From assembly GCA_050084515.1 (NCBI GenBank), contig CM114272.1, forward strand, positions 53,754,001 to 53,818,000: a stretch of DNA of 64,000 bases, given 5' to 3'. This document shows, piece by piece, positions 35,755-48,746 of this stretch (position 1 is its first letter; every line of letters starts with the position of its first letter). Source of the DNA: Blasia pusilla. Its lineage: Eukaryota > Marchantiophyta > Marchantiopsida > Blasiales. The notes beneath the pieces are model-generated. The model made no database searches. It saw only the letters and a program-made list of their open reading frames with translations, and was not told the DNA's origin. The position numbers and the translations under genes were made by a program.

Positions 35755-36700
35755 GCAAGCACGTGTAGTGCGACATGCCCATGAGGAGTTGGGACATTTT
35801 GGAGTAAAGAGTACTTACAACTTACTCCAGGTTGAGTTTTGGTAGCGCGGCATGCATACTGGGGTATAGCAATTTGTGGCCAGGTGTATGGTATGTGATA
35901 GAGTGCGAGCATCCTTCAATTCTCCCACTCCGCAGTTACATCCTTTGCCAATAATGGGTTTAGGTTATTAGTGGAGTTTAGACTTTGCGGGACCATTGCC
36001 ATTGACAGGGTGTCATCATAGGTATGTGTTGGTCATGGTGGAGCATTTGTCCAAGTGGATAGAGTTGGTGGCACTACCAGACAAGGTGAGCGAGGGAACA
36101 ACTTATGCATTTCTAGATTGTATGATTAGTCACTTTGGTGGACCGGAGGAGGTGTTGACTGACCAGGGTACCGAGTTCAGGGGAGAGTTTCAGGCCTTGT
36201 GTGATAGGCACTGATAGATCACCGCACCACGTCTAGAGATCATCCTGAGGGGGATGGGTTGGCGGAGAGAGTGGTACAGACGGTGAAGAGAGGATTGCGC
36301 AAGTATGGCTTGCAACGAGGACAGTTGAGGGAGTGGGACCTATAGTTTGCCATGGTTGGCTATGGATTATCGCTTTAGTCGGCAGGCATCCTTGGTGTCA
36401 TTTTCACCGTAGTTTTTGCTCTTTGGGAGAGAGCCAGATTTACCTGCAACAATTCGACGTGATATGGAGGAGGTGTTAGATCTTGATGATCTAGATGTGT
36501 GGGTATATGCATGTTCTCAGAGGGCAGAAGTTTTTCGTAGAGTTATGCCTATGGCCTTTGAGAACTTAGCTATTGCCCAGCATAGAGATACATTGAGGTA
36601 CGCGACCATTCGTGGAGGAGGTTATCGTCCAGGGATTAGGAGGTTTCATCCTGGAGATTATGTGTATTTACAGCAAGCGACACCCACGACGCTAGATGTC
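35755..36700 (+). pseudogene. Integrase (HHCC zinc domain and DDE core)
   Basis: HAHEELGHFGVKSTY then CMVCDRVRA form the HHCC zinc domain. WSLDFAGPLPLTG, VLTDQGTEF and a PEGDGLAERVVQTVKR segment supply the D, D and E of the catalytic core. TAG codons interrupt at about 35843, 35867 and 35971, each where CAG or a similar codon would fit; frameshifts occur near 36210 and 36345. The C-terminal part, FGREPDLPATIRRDME to RRFHPGDYVYLQQ at about 36416-36680, is the usual integrase tail with its GDYVY strand. Confidence 0.88.
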
Positions 36701-36719
36701 ATCGCTGCGGCGCGTCGAT

Positions 36720-37016
36720 CCACGTGTGCGAGGTATTACTGACCGGAGTCCTCATGTTGGAGGGACGGGATGGTATGGTTTGGAAGGATTATGTGCGCAA
36801 TTGTGCGCCACGTAATCTTCCGAACGTAGAAGGGGCGGTGGATCCGAGCTTGGCAGTGGTACCTGCATGCTTGAGGTGTATGTTGTGCGGATCTGCGAGG
36901 GGTGCAGCCACCATGTTGGTATGTGATGGTTGTTCTCGAGGGTGGTATATGTCATGTCTGACCCCCCCTCTTGATGTGGGTCCCACGGGACGATGGATGT
37001 GTCCGAGATGTGTATA
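36720..37016 (+). CDS. C-terminal PHD finger of the element's polyprotein
   Basis: CEVLLTGVLMLEGRDGMVW leads to CLRCMLCGSARGAATMLVCD, then GCSRGWYMSCLTPPLDV, then GRWMCPRCV and TAG at 37014-37016. This is the Cys4-His-Cys3 pattern of a PHD finger, which usually reads histone H3 tails. The expected zinc-binding His (GWHM) is Tyr here (GWYM), a CAT to TAT change, so this copy probably folds poorly. It is the last coding part before the 3' end and is out of frame with the integrase tail through a small indel. Confidence 0.85.
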
Positions 37017-37093
37017 GGGTAGTAGGTCATGTTAGACAGATGTGATATTTTCTATCTGGAGTTGGGGGGATCCAATTGCCAGCTAGGGGAGCG

Positions 37094-37231
37094 GTTGTGT
37101 GATCTCCATGTATATGTATGAGTTGATTTTTGTACATGTGTGGATCGACCCGTGTGTGGGGAAGATCGATGTTGTGTGGTGTAGATGTGACCAGTGATGT
37201 ATGTTGTGTAGCGATATGTATGCGCACGACA
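37094..37231 (+). other. 138-bp 3' end of the element
   Basis: Runs from GTTGTGTGATCTCC to TATGCGCACGACA. It matches 24299-24436 (reverse strand) over its full length and 25770-25880 loosely. The purine-rich GGAGTTGGGGGGATCC at about 37060-37075 just upstream may be the polypurine tract. No copy of the 5' 480 bp follows, so a normal 3' LTR is absent. Confidence 0.75.
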
Positions 37232-40200
37232 ATGTGAACGGTTAAAATTTGGATATGTTTAGACATAATGCTCATAATTTCCATGCTCGTATGTTGCATG
37301 ATTTTCTTTAAAAAAATCTTGATATTTTCTCTTTAAATGGTTTTCTTCTCTTAAAGATATCTTTTCCGCCTCTTCATTCAACGATCTCTATCCCAACACA
37401 ATCCCAATAAACCTTGAAGATTTGTCATTATTTCTCATAACTATGTATGTACTTTCCCATCATAATATAGACTAGTCCCTCTCATCCTTTATCCACTATC
37501 TTCTAGAATTCTAAACTCCACTTCTCCCCCTTATATCATTTGGAAAAATTCCCACTCACATCTCATTTCCGAAGAAAGAAAACTCCCCTTAAATAGAGAT
37601 AAAACACCGTTCCTTTCACCTTCCTTTGTTAATCCCCTTCTTGACCACTAATATAGAAGTCTTTTTTTGAATTAGATTAAATCTCTCTCTCTCTCCTTCC
37701 TTTTATTCGATAGTTAAAATTCCCACTTTACCTTATTCCAATATCCCATGCTACGTTAAATTTTTTTTAATAGGAATAGTCCTCCCCTATTCCTTTTTAA
37801 ATCCCCCCATGATAGCTTTTGTGTCTTGTAGTTATACATGCTTTCTCCCATAAAAATATCAATACTTTCGTTTTGTTTGTCATGAACAATTTTAAATCCT
37901 TTGACCTTATGATATGAGACTTTTCATGTGGTGATCTCACCATCATGAAGAAGAACCTTTTGTGAGTTGAACAAATTTATTTGAGGAGTGATTTATCAAC
38001 TTAGCCAAATCATTAAAAAATGAAAAATTTTAATTATGACTTAGGCATTCTTGCACCAAGTAACATTGATTACTGTGGATTACAAATACTTTTTAAAGAG
38101 TTTATAAGATATGCTAACTTCCTTTTCAAAATTTTAAGCAAGAAAAAAAAAAGATAATTTGAAAAAGTAGGCCTTATTGTGCATTGAATTATTTTTCAAA
38201 TGAACATTAGAACATGGAGCTAAGTTTAAAATAGTGTCAATGAACTTGAGCTAGTTGAGTAGTTGATTAGGATGGTGACATACATCATGTTCAATATTAC
38301 TTTTGATCCATTTTATGAGAGATATTGGTTATATCCTAAATATGAGCGAAATAAATGATATTACCCTAAATTCAATTTTATTTAAGAATGAAAAAATCCC
38401 TTTAAATTTAATTTCAGTAATAATCTGAATTAAAAACCCATCATAAAAATTAAACAAAAAACATATTTTTTCAAATTTATTCAAATTTTAGTAATCAAGG
38501 AATTTTTTAAAATAAAATTAATGGAATTATTTTCTACTAACACACTTCTTAAGATAATTATAGTGGGATATAAAAATAAGAAAAAAGAATGTTAGAAAGT
38601 GAGATTCTTTAATGGATGCCATATTTCTACCATACAAATATGGGACAAAGAAGAGAGAATAATATTTAGGACCTTGGGTTAGAATCTCCTAAAATATGTT
38701 ATTTACATGCTAGATTGTGTAATATGGAATTATCAAATATCACCACTATTTTCATGGATTTTACAAAGTTAAAAATAATAATAATTTTCTAAGAGAATAA
38801 TCAATAAAAAAATTTCAGTGATTAGAATTAAAGAAGTTTTTTTTTTGAAAATTTGAAAATTTGGAATTTTAAAATAGATATGATGTGATATTCATGTGAT
38901 GTTTTACATTCCATTAATGTCTAACATTGATAGTAGTATAAGTGTTACACATTGTTCATACGTGCTTTTGAATGTTCTTGCTATTTTCCTTTGCTTTGGA
39001 ATTTCTATTTTCTCATATCTTAGAACGAAAGCCATAAAAATGAGCACTGTTGTATAAATACAACAATTGGCTACGAGTGGGTAGATGGCATCCCCTCCAA
39101 AATTTAGTGTATGTGTGGGGTTAGAGGTACTGGGAGATCCATATCTTGGTGGAGGATTGATCCCCATACTAGAACAAAAATGACTGATATCTATATTTGG
39201 GAAAAAGGCCTTGATAATGACTATGTGGTATTTGAAATTGGTTTTGGGTTTTATTTTTCTACTAATTCAAATAAGGAAGGTGACTACACACGAAATGTAG
39301 TATATAAAAAATTACTTGGGTGAAATAAAAATTGCAATTATAGTACATGAACATTAGTAGACTTAGCTATTTCCCGTGCATTGCACATGCACCTTACTAG
39401 TGGAGTTATAAGTGCACACATGATAGCAAATTCACAAGGTAGTAATATGCAGGTTTGTTAGGAGGAGTAGAAATGTCATATTTCTTCTTGCTTATTTGGA
39501 GGGAAACTCATTTGAGTCATTTCAAAAGAGCAAGTCAATATGTAGTGTAAGAATTGTCCATGGGAAGCCATAAATTTTTCCCCAAATTTTGGATGGTAGT
39601 TAAGGTGACAATGAAATTTGGATTGTGTCATTCTTGCTCTCAAACTTCTCTTTTGAATTTTGGATTCTTGATGTACTATGTAAGTCTACCGCATTGCCTC
39701 TTCAATTTGTAAGAAGAATCCAAGTTAATCCTATACGCATCATATCCCTCTTCTCCTCCTTCCGATTCTTTCAATTTCCATCCATTCATAATTGTCGTAG
39801 TGTGATGCAAGAATAATCGAGAATAATGAATATTGCAAGGTCTTTCATGCCTACGTGCACGAACTTTTCACTAATCAAAGAATTTTAGATCATTCTTTGT
39901 CATATTCTTATTTCCTTGCGCTTTCCCTTTCAGTTCTCATTCACCGTAGCTTAGATATACAGAGGCTAACATAGACTACGTGTGAAGATATGTAATTTCT
40001 CTTGAACATTCAGATTACTCTTCAATGGAACAATCTCCAATCATGGAGATAATTACTCATGTTAGACCTAATTGCATACAATTATCCCTTATCAAACGGG
40101 TTCTTGACACGTCTAGAAGCAATCCCAAATTAACCAGACGTGCAAGAATATAAAATGTGAACCTAGCCCCATCCTCTCCTTGTACACCATGGATTTACAT

Positions 40201-42100
40201 ACTCATGGCTTTCATCTTATAGTTGGTCTTATGAAAAGAGATTATATATATTCCTAAAAACAAGATAGAATCCATTACAAAAAGAATGGAATTTACAAGT
40301 CAAGTACCAAAAAGAGTAAGGGAAAGTCAATACGATCTCAAATTCACATAAAGCAATGGACCATTTAAATTTCCACTACGATAGTAAGAAGTTTCCCACT
40401 TGCGATTAAAAATTAAAGAGGTCAAATTCAAGCACACTTCTATTTGGGGATTGCCAACATTTATTGTTCTTTATTTCTAACATAGTGTGGTATATTTATA
40501 AGGTATTAGTTTACAAAATATTGCTATGCACATGCAAGAACAATATCCATGATGCCCAAAACTTCAATTTTTTTTCTTGTTGCTTGAGTTACTACAATAT
40601 TTTTTTTTTGGCTCACTACCATGTTTCAATCATATGGCTATTTTCAAATCAAGAAGTTATCCTCCCTTAATATAATAGATGTGAAAGGATAGTCCAAATG
40701 GGAAATAAACATAGATTAATAGAGATCCATAGAGGGCGTGTATAGAAGGAAAATGGGGTATAAAGGCCATATTCAATCACAATTAAAAGAAGTGGTGTGT
40801 TTAGAAAGAATGGAGAGAAAGAATGGGAGGGCTATAGGTTCTTACCCATAATCAAATTATCCTTGAGCCATAAAAATACATTAAAATTCAAGATATAGTT
40901 TTATGAGTCCACTTTAACACTCTTCAAAATTATGTTCGAGAAATCCTGCCATTTATATGCAACCATGTATAGTGTCATGGTTGTTGTGGTCATAAGTTGT
41001 CCTCTATGAAACAAGGCCCCACCATAAGAATAAGAAGAATATGGAAAAAGAAAAAGAAAAAGAAAAAATGAATTGAATTATCTTTTATGAGCCTTTACAT
41101 CCACTTTTTAATATGTGTTCCTCCCACAATTCCACACATTCTCCCCATCAATCATTGGGTAGTACAGTGAGACTTGCTCAAATGGACCATGCCATTTTTC
41201 TTCTATTTATTTTTTCTTCTTCCATGTGATTGACCTCACAACTTGTATGCACATTTCATCGGTCAATCCCTAACCATGTAAGATGGTGAAACTTCTTAGA
41301 AATTGAGAGGATGCATTGATAAATAGGGTTCAAAAGTTATATGGGGGAATGGAGGAAAGCCTCGAGCTCATAAATTCAATACTTTTCGCAAGTTATCTGC
41401 ACAAGTTCGGGGCAAGATAGCATTTGATGAGAATGAAATTGTCAAGGTTTGAACATGTTATCTCCGTCGTGATATAGTTCATGGCCTACCATAGGAGATT
41501 TTAGGTTGTATGTAAGATTAGTTTTTCAAATACACGAGACCATAACATGTAAGGATCAAGTGACCTTTAGTTGGCTTCAATCCATGTTGAATAAACATGA
41601 TAAAGTAGGACATAGAAAAGTTAAGAGTGAAAGGGAAAGATACAATGACAAAATTTATTTTTAATTATTGATATTTTTTTAATTATTGAGATTAAAAAAG
41701 GGAGAAAAAATTGCACAAATGATTGATGAGATAAGAGAGGAAAAAAAGAAGAAAACAAGTCATGAAATTATGAAAGTAGAATTTCTAACGGATAGATAGT
41801 GAGTTTTAATAAAGTAAAAAAATATTTTGGTTGACAAGGAAACAAAATTCCAAAAGTATTTATTAGATCAATGAATGAAAGAGTTAAAAAACGGTTGATT
41901 GCGTTAAAAACAACTTGAGCTAAAACAATGAATTTTTCGAGTTCCACAGGAAAAAAAAATCAGAGAAATGAAATTTTCAGGAAAAAAAACTGCAACAAAG
42001 AAACGAATGAAATTAATACAAGGAAAACGGGTCATAATAATGAGTGAATTATTGAGATGGAAAGGAGAATAAATCACGGAAATGGGCACCCTTAAATAAA
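37232..42100. other. AT-rich intergenic DNA
   Basis: No recognisable gene on either strand; runs of A and T, many stops in all frames. One possible Helitron is listed separately. Single Helitron-like starts on the minus strand occur at about 37480 and 40673 without a matching end. Confidence 0.5.
39190..39401 (+). mobile_element. Possible short Helitron
   Basis: Starts A|TCTATATTTGGG and ends with a GTGC-ATT-GCAC hairpin, then ATGCACCTTACTAG|T. The end rules fit, but the 5' start is short and could be chance in AT-rich DNA. Confidence 0.3.
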
Positions 42101-45100
42101 TAAATAAAGAGAGAGAGAGGGGGCGTTCAGAAATGAATTGAAGAGATAAAACAGGAGGAAGCAAAATAGGGTTACGGAAACAGTGGCTTGTTATTATTGG
42201 CAGAAAACTATCCCCGCGCTGACGTGGATGATCGTGCCGGCTTTTCCTCCCCCATTTACTTCGGGGGGGGGGGAGGAAAAACAGAAAAGGAACAGAAGAA
42301 AATCCAAAATCGTGCCTCCACCTGAGTCTAACGGGGGACCGTCCCGTCCCGTCCCGTCTTGTCTCGGGAGTCGCCCCAACAAGGGACGTGTACTTTTGTG
42401 CTTCCCATCGCGTCTGCTTGTGACCCCCCACCACCACGCCACTCCGCCACTCGGCAAAGTCCTTGTGCGCGAACGGGCCCCACCATAAACCCCGGAAAAG
42501 CAGCATCGGCCCAGCGATGACAACTGGATGGACCCACCGGCGCACATTCATTCCTCACAAGGACCACTCACAGTCGTCGATCCACTTCCACTAGTCTCTC
42601 TCTCTCTCTCTTCTGTGTGCGTGTGTAACTCAGAGAAAGAAAGAAAAAGAATGAGAGAGAGGAGTTCTTGTGTAGTTCCCCCCACCGTCCCGGTGGTGAT
42701 GGAGGGCAAGGAAAGGCGCGATTTTTCTCTTTCTTTCTTTCTTCTTTGTTTGATGTCTGATATTACGGCCGAGATCATTCCCTCCGTCTCTACCTGTCAA
42801 GTACACCTGGATCATGGCGTTGTTTTTTTTCTCTCTTTTCTGCCCTTTAAAACTCCAGGGAATGTGGTCCCCATCGTCTAGTCGGTCGGTCTAGACGCTA
42901 GAGCTCCGCCTGGCGGGGGGCCCCGAATGTTGTTGCTTGGACATAAAGCTCACACTCACCACGAGTAGACTCGGAATTAGTGCAGCTTGTGGGAACATTC
43001 ACACGGCCCCACCCACCTCATCGCCTCGTCAAGCTGCAATGCAGCGAACCAGCGGTGGGGTTCACCTGGGCCGGAACCCACTCAGAGTCTCAGACCTTCC
43101 CCAATAGGCATGGCAGAGGAAAACCACCGGGATGGATCGGGAGATCTATTGTCTGTCTGTCTACGGACCTAGAATGTCCCTTGGGAGGGGCGGGACTGGA
43201 CTGGCGCTCGCCCTCGGGGGTTCCCCGGTCCGTCGTTCGTTCGTTCGTGAGGTTGTTACGAGAGAGTGCGCGCGGTTTTGCCCCTTCGTTTCTCTTCTGG
43301 CTGCCTATGCTCTCTCCCTCGCCGTGGCCGAAAGCTTGGCACCAGATTCCTTCGTAGACAGTTGTGGACGTTGCACATGGGTGCGCGCCTTGCACCAATG
43401 GGCGAAACAAAAGCAGCCCCTTTTGTACGCGTAAACAAGTATACCAGCGGATGGAGTCAGGGGGTATGGCTATACGAGAGCGTGAGTCTGTGAGAGAGAG
43501 AGAGAGACCGGCGCTGATGCGGACAAACGACATCGGACTGTGTGTACGCTTCCACATCCGTCCATCCGTCGGTTTTCCCCTCCCCCCACCTTGCGCACGC
43601 AACTTGCTGCTCGTCGTCGAACGTCGAAGCGGTGGAAGGACGGAATGGCACGGAGGGAAGGAATTTATATTATCAGTGTAAGTCCGTGCGAAATACCAAT
43701 TTAGATAACCATTTAGGTTTTTTAAATAAATTTTCATTCCACAAGATCGTTGATTAAAATATCATTAAATATGACAATGATATACCTCCCGTCCGGTCCG
43801 GGCCGGGCCGGCCATACGAAGGAGGAAATCTAGCTCGTCCGCGCTCCACTTCCGTGGAGGAGGCCACCGATTCTATTCCTCCGTTCATCTCATCTGGCTG
43901 TATCGGCAGCGTCCGCGAATCTGTTAGGGCTCGGCTCCACGGCGGCGAAGGGCGCCATGAGACGGATGAGAAACGGAAGGAGGAAGGATGGATAAATAAT
44001 GGGGCCGATACTCGGTCGGGAAATCCTTCGTGGTCACGGAGGATTCGGGTTCCGTGCCAGCCACCACAGTGGCACTGAACTTACGGCCTTTGCACCGTTG
44101 AATACTCGAGCGCTCGCACGAAAGCAGGAGGAGGAAAAGGAAAACGTACAAGTACAAATTTCGAAAAGTGGGAAATCTTTCAGCGTTTGAGCGGTAGGAT
44201 GTGATCCCGTCTTCCGACGTCGACAGTCCTCCAATGACTCGACCGCCATGACAGGAGATGCCCCATGCATCCGTCCATCCATCCAAACGCGAGGGCCCGA
44301 AAGTTTAGTGCGAACAGTAAAATAAATGGCCATCATATTATCTGAAGGCTCATGAAGACGCGACTCTGCGCGCACATCATTGCGGGCAGTGGCAGCAGTA
44401 AGTAGGGTTTAGTGCGCAGCTTATTAGGGCGGAAACTTTGCTCCGCTCTCCGCGGAGGGAGGGAACGGACTGTCTGTCAGTTGGCAGGAGTGACAGATCG
44501 GAGACGGTGCAGTTGAGCTTTGAAAACCGAACGGGGATTGTCGGTGACTCCAGTCAAGACTCACGGAGAAGAGCGATCGCCTTTTGGGGTTGCTCCTGCG
44601 CCGTGGCTCGATGCAACTTCGCGAGGGGAGGGAGAGCCGGGCCGCTGGGTTCACTGAATTGGGAGCCATTAATAATACGAGCGATGGACGGATCTTTCGG
44701 AAGATCCGTAAGGAAGTCAACACCGAGTTCCGGCGCTGCTGGGATTCAACGGAAGAATTTCCAAAAGTGGGGACGATCTTCAAAACGAAGGTCCCGTGCC
44801 GCCAAAAGTACCGAAGAAGTGAGTCGTTGCCTTCCTTCTTCCTAAGCGCGCGAGAGGCAGGTGCGCGGCCCTATTCATCTCGATCCAAGGGATTAAACAA
44901 AACAAGCGAGGACCACGAAACACGGTCGGGGTGAAACCGAAGGGACGAAGACGTGACTTAGAAGAGGGAGCGCCCCCCCTCCCATTGACCTCAAATTGGA
45001 GCATCGCCCCGGAAATCAGGAAGACCGGATCTTGAGGGTGGTGCCTCTCGCTTTCTAACTCTGCCGTTGTGAGGGATCAAAGATTCTTCGAGTGTGGCGC

Positions 45101-46306
45101 AAAACATCCCAGCGTCCCCCGCCTTCACTCGTAACATTGATGGGCCCAAATCTACCAGCCAAAATTCTCGGAGCCACTATCCCTCATGACATGATCTATG
45201 TCGTGTCGACACCGCAGCGGCGTTTCACAACAGGAGAAAAAGGCGTAACTGCTGCTCCGCATAGCTGCTGCGGCCGAACGCCGCTCGACTGCTGCATACA
45301 AGCTCGTGCTGGCTGGCCCGAACCACTCAGATGATAGGTTTCGTTCCGCCATGACCCTCGAAAGGGCTATACTTGCGTTGCTTCTTCGAGCGTACCAAAA
45401 CCTACTCCCGTTCTCTCGATCCCCAGGACGCCGTGGACCCGATCCGAATCGCAACCGGGGAGGGGGAGAGCGGGGCCGTTCGGAGGGCTCCATCTCAGGG
45501 TGTGGTGTCAAATTTGTCGCATTCCTCCAAGAATAAGACGCCGGTCGTGTTCTCAGGAGGACTTCGCTGATAGCAGGAAGGCGCTGTGGCTTCGGTGTTG
45601 GGAGTCATCGGGAGGAATCGGAGCGGCGGACGTGTCTCTCGTAGAGTCCGAGGGGTTCAACCTTCATTCGCGTCCGCGAAGGAGTGCATATCTGAGAGTG
45701 GGTAGGGGAGGGACGGTGGGGCGGCGGGGCAGGGGGTAGTGATTTGGAGACTGACTGCATGCTTCGACCTAACGCAGCGGAAGAGGAAGTAGGAGGGGCG
45801 GGGGGAGCTCATAGATGGGGGGTGCACCCTTACGAGTTTCCCGGCCTTCTTCGGGATTTCGGATGCGAGGTCAAACGGGACAAGTTTGGCGATGAAAATT
45901 CGAAACCGCGCCACTCGTGATGATTTCCAAGCAGAGGAAAACAAAACACTGCCTGCTCCAGATTTCGTCGAAGTGACGTAGGAGCTCTCCGGTTGGGCAT
46001 ATTTTTTTTCTTTCCTTCCTTTACCCTTCCGCGGTAGATTTCCTGGAATTAGAAAAGCCTTGAGCCCCTGCAGAAACTGGCGAAAAAGGTTCATAGACTC
46101 GAATTCCGAGAGTACATTATTAAACCCTGTACACACGTGGTGGGTCAGATGTAGTAAAGGGCTACAACTTCAAGAACGCTCCCCCACCCCACCCCATGAG
46201 GGAGAGAAACCATAATTCCTTCTCCACCTTTTGTCCGCACAAGGGGCCGACGGACGCGAACGCCTGAAGTTCTGGATCTTTGTGCTCCACTCCACGAACC
46301 GATCCA

Positions 46307-46334
46307 ACGAACGAACGAACGAACGAACGAACGC
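46307..46334. repeat. (AACG)n microsatellite
   Basis: About seven AACG units in a row. A related sequence, GTTCGTTCGTTCGT, occurs at 43233-43248. Confidence 0.9.
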
Positions 46335-48145
46335 CTTTGTCCCCTGCTCCTGTCACTTTGTGCATAGCCTTCATTCTCAGAGATGCTCCACAGACAGTCA
46401 GACAAGAGAGAGCGCGCGCGTACCAGTCTACCGGGCAGAGAGAGTGGCTCCGAGAGAGTGCGCCAGCCCTCTACTGTCCAATTGAATTCGCGGGGTCCCG
46501 TGTAGTCCTTTTCCTCCCTCGGAACCGGTACTTTCCTACTTTCTCGGTATGTAGACCATCAGATACAGTAATTTCTTAAGGCTATTCAACTCCGGCCGAC
46601 TTTTTGCAGATTAAAAAAGAATAAAAAAATGCAAAGAGACTTCTCACTTAATTTCGGTAAGTTTTACCGACGATTCAAAACGGCAACAAGACTTTCAGAT
46701 TTAAACCGGCCAGGTAAACCCGGTTCAACTTCTCCCACAACTTCGAGTCGAAGAGAGGCTTGTCCTAACACGGACGGGCACTTTTTAAAGACGAGGCTAA
46801 AGATAAAAAGATGCTGTGGTGGTTCGGTAACGGGAGCCCGAGTCGGACAGGGTCGGGACATATGTCCGCCGCTGAGCAGCACACCAACCTTCCCGGGGAA
46901 GCATTTATACTACTGGGTCCATTCTATCCAAATATTTATCCACCGTCTTCCACGCTGCAAGGAGTACGCGGCGGCTCGGACCGAACCGGGCGTTGTGGCG
47001 GCAAGACTCAAGAGGCGTATGCCGAGCCTCACTCGCTCGGCAGCGCGCGAACGAAGGAAGCAAATGCCACTACGCGACATGTTCTCGTAAGGAGAGGGCG
47101 CCGAAAGACGACGAGAGACGTCCCGCTGACACGACGTGCTCTGCTCTGAACCTGGCTCCGACAGGTGCTCCTGCGCGTCTGTCTTCCCCCGCCTGATACA
47201 GTGGCAGGTCCGTTGAACTCCGTTTACGTTCGTTCCCAAAGCTGTTCTCTCCTGTACTCCGACGGACGTACTGACTTGGTCTCCCACTCGCGTTACTGGG
47301 CGGCCGTAGTTGTTTCGTAAGGCTCGTAAGGATCGCTCAACGGTTGCGGACGTCATCCCCGAGTCCGTTGGAGGCTGACCGGAGCTCGCGATACTGTGCC
47401 TAACTGCTCTCTTATCAAGCGTTCAACGACAAGAGAAGTGCGCTGCGAACCTAACTCCTCCGTCGCGCACTTGTTCTTGTAGCGCACTCGACGTCGGATT
47501 CGTACAGCGCGTTAACTTGAGCGTGACGCAATAGCGGCGCCTCCACCTCCCGTGCACGTCACACCTACCGGTCTACGACCCGCCCCTACTCTACGCGGAG
47601 AGCGCTGGAGGTGTTCTCGTACGACATGGACTCGACGGAGAGCGAGCGTCCCCGAACGCATGTCCGTCGGACTCCGTCCAATGGTGGTGGACCGGATGCT
47701 TCCCGGAGCTATTCATGAATCGATCGAGCGAGTAGTACACACTACCGCACAGTGGACCCGTTCTTGTATCGACTTGTAGGACGAGGAGCCGCACAGCCTT
47801 CATGAGATGGAACTAATAACGGGCAGGGCAGCAGCCTGGCAGACCGCAGGCGTACTGTACGGCGAGCGAGAGTGGAGAGTCGGAGACACTCGTCTACACT
47901 GTATCACGTGGGGCCGAAATGTTCTTGTATCGTGCGGTCTAACCCGCTCCTCGGCCCGGATGGGATGGGGAGTCGTGTACAGTGAGTGAGTGAGTGCGCA
48001 AGGGAGGCGGCCACAGACACGTCTGCGCTGCAGTGTAGTGGGAGGGGGGTAACAGAGCCGCCGGCGCTCGCAGCGCAGGCCGGGCTTTTTGGCAGGCCCG
48101 ACGCGGGCGGGACACAGAGGGAGCAGGGACGAAGGGAGGGCGGGC

Positions 48146-48167
48146 GGGCAGGCAGGCAGGCAGGCAG
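48146..48167. repeat. (GGCA)n microsatellite
   Basis: GGCA repeated five times after a GGGCGGGC run, in the GC-richest part of the domain. Confidence 0.85.
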
Positions 48168-48720
48168 TGGGTGGAGAGAGGGACGGAGCGGAGGGCAGGG
48201 CCGGAGGAGCGGGCCCGGGCGCTGGCCATTCACTGTCGGGGAGAAGAGATGCGGGGCAGGCAGGCAGAGGAGGGGGTTGGAGGGCCGAAGCTCTAGGGCA
48301 AGGCACACGTCAAAAATATGCGTGCGCCCATCGCACGCACATGGGAAAGTATGCGGCAGAAGAGTTGTAGAAGACGAGAGGTGTAGAGGGGATGGACGGA
48401 TGTTGGCAGGCTGCGACGCCGGGAACATCTATGGATCATGGATGATGAGCGCGAGGTGAGAGACTACAAAGCAAGGCCGAAGGGCCCAGCGCAATCTTTG
48501 CTCCTTTTTCCTCTTATCCTACAGTTCGTCTCACGCTCAGCAGCAGCAAGCAGGTAGGCGGCAGGCTCCCGTAAGCGCGAGCGAGCGAGAGATTGCCATT
48601 GCGTCCCAGTGAGTAAGAAGAGAGAGAGAGAGGGCGAGATACGCCGGTGTGCATCTGAGAAAGCGACCACAGTTGTTGCCTTTGGTCTCTATTCGATTGG
48701 ACACTGGTGCTGTTATGGTT

Positions 48721-48746
48721 GAAGGAAGGAAGGAAGGAAGGAAGGG
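48721..48746. repeat. (GAAG)n microsatellite
   Basis: Six GAAG units followed by GGAGAGAGGGACGGACGGACGG, a second short repeat. Confidence 0.9.

Larger units (their letters stand above)
27532..37231 (+). mobile_element. Ty3/gypsy-type retrotransposon carrying a DNA methyltransferase and a PHD finger, inactivated copy
   Basis: Order along the plus strand: 5' end with promoter, GC-rich leader, gag, two zinc knuckles, nested insertion, aspartic-protease-like motif, C5-cytosine methyltransferase, reverse transcriptase, RNase H, integrase, PHD finger, 3' end. RT before integrase puts it in the Ty3/gypsy (Metaviridae-like) order. The first bases are TGTC and the last GACA, as at LTR borders, but the 5' 480 bp and 3' 138 bp are different sequences, so I cannot point to a pair of direct LTRs. 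Frame is broken by TAG/TGA stops, small indels, an inserted segment and a deletion inside RT, so the copy cannot make a working polyprotein. Confidence 0.9.

Noticed and set aside
41904-42551. 215-codon open frame on the minus strand
   Set aside because: It spans the AT-rich to GC-rich border, changes composition half way, and matches no family.
46870-48310. Several overlapping 100-170-codon frames in the GC-rich domain
   Set aside because: Low-complexity Arg, Pro and Ser content on both strands, no shared domain, no splice-consistent continuation.
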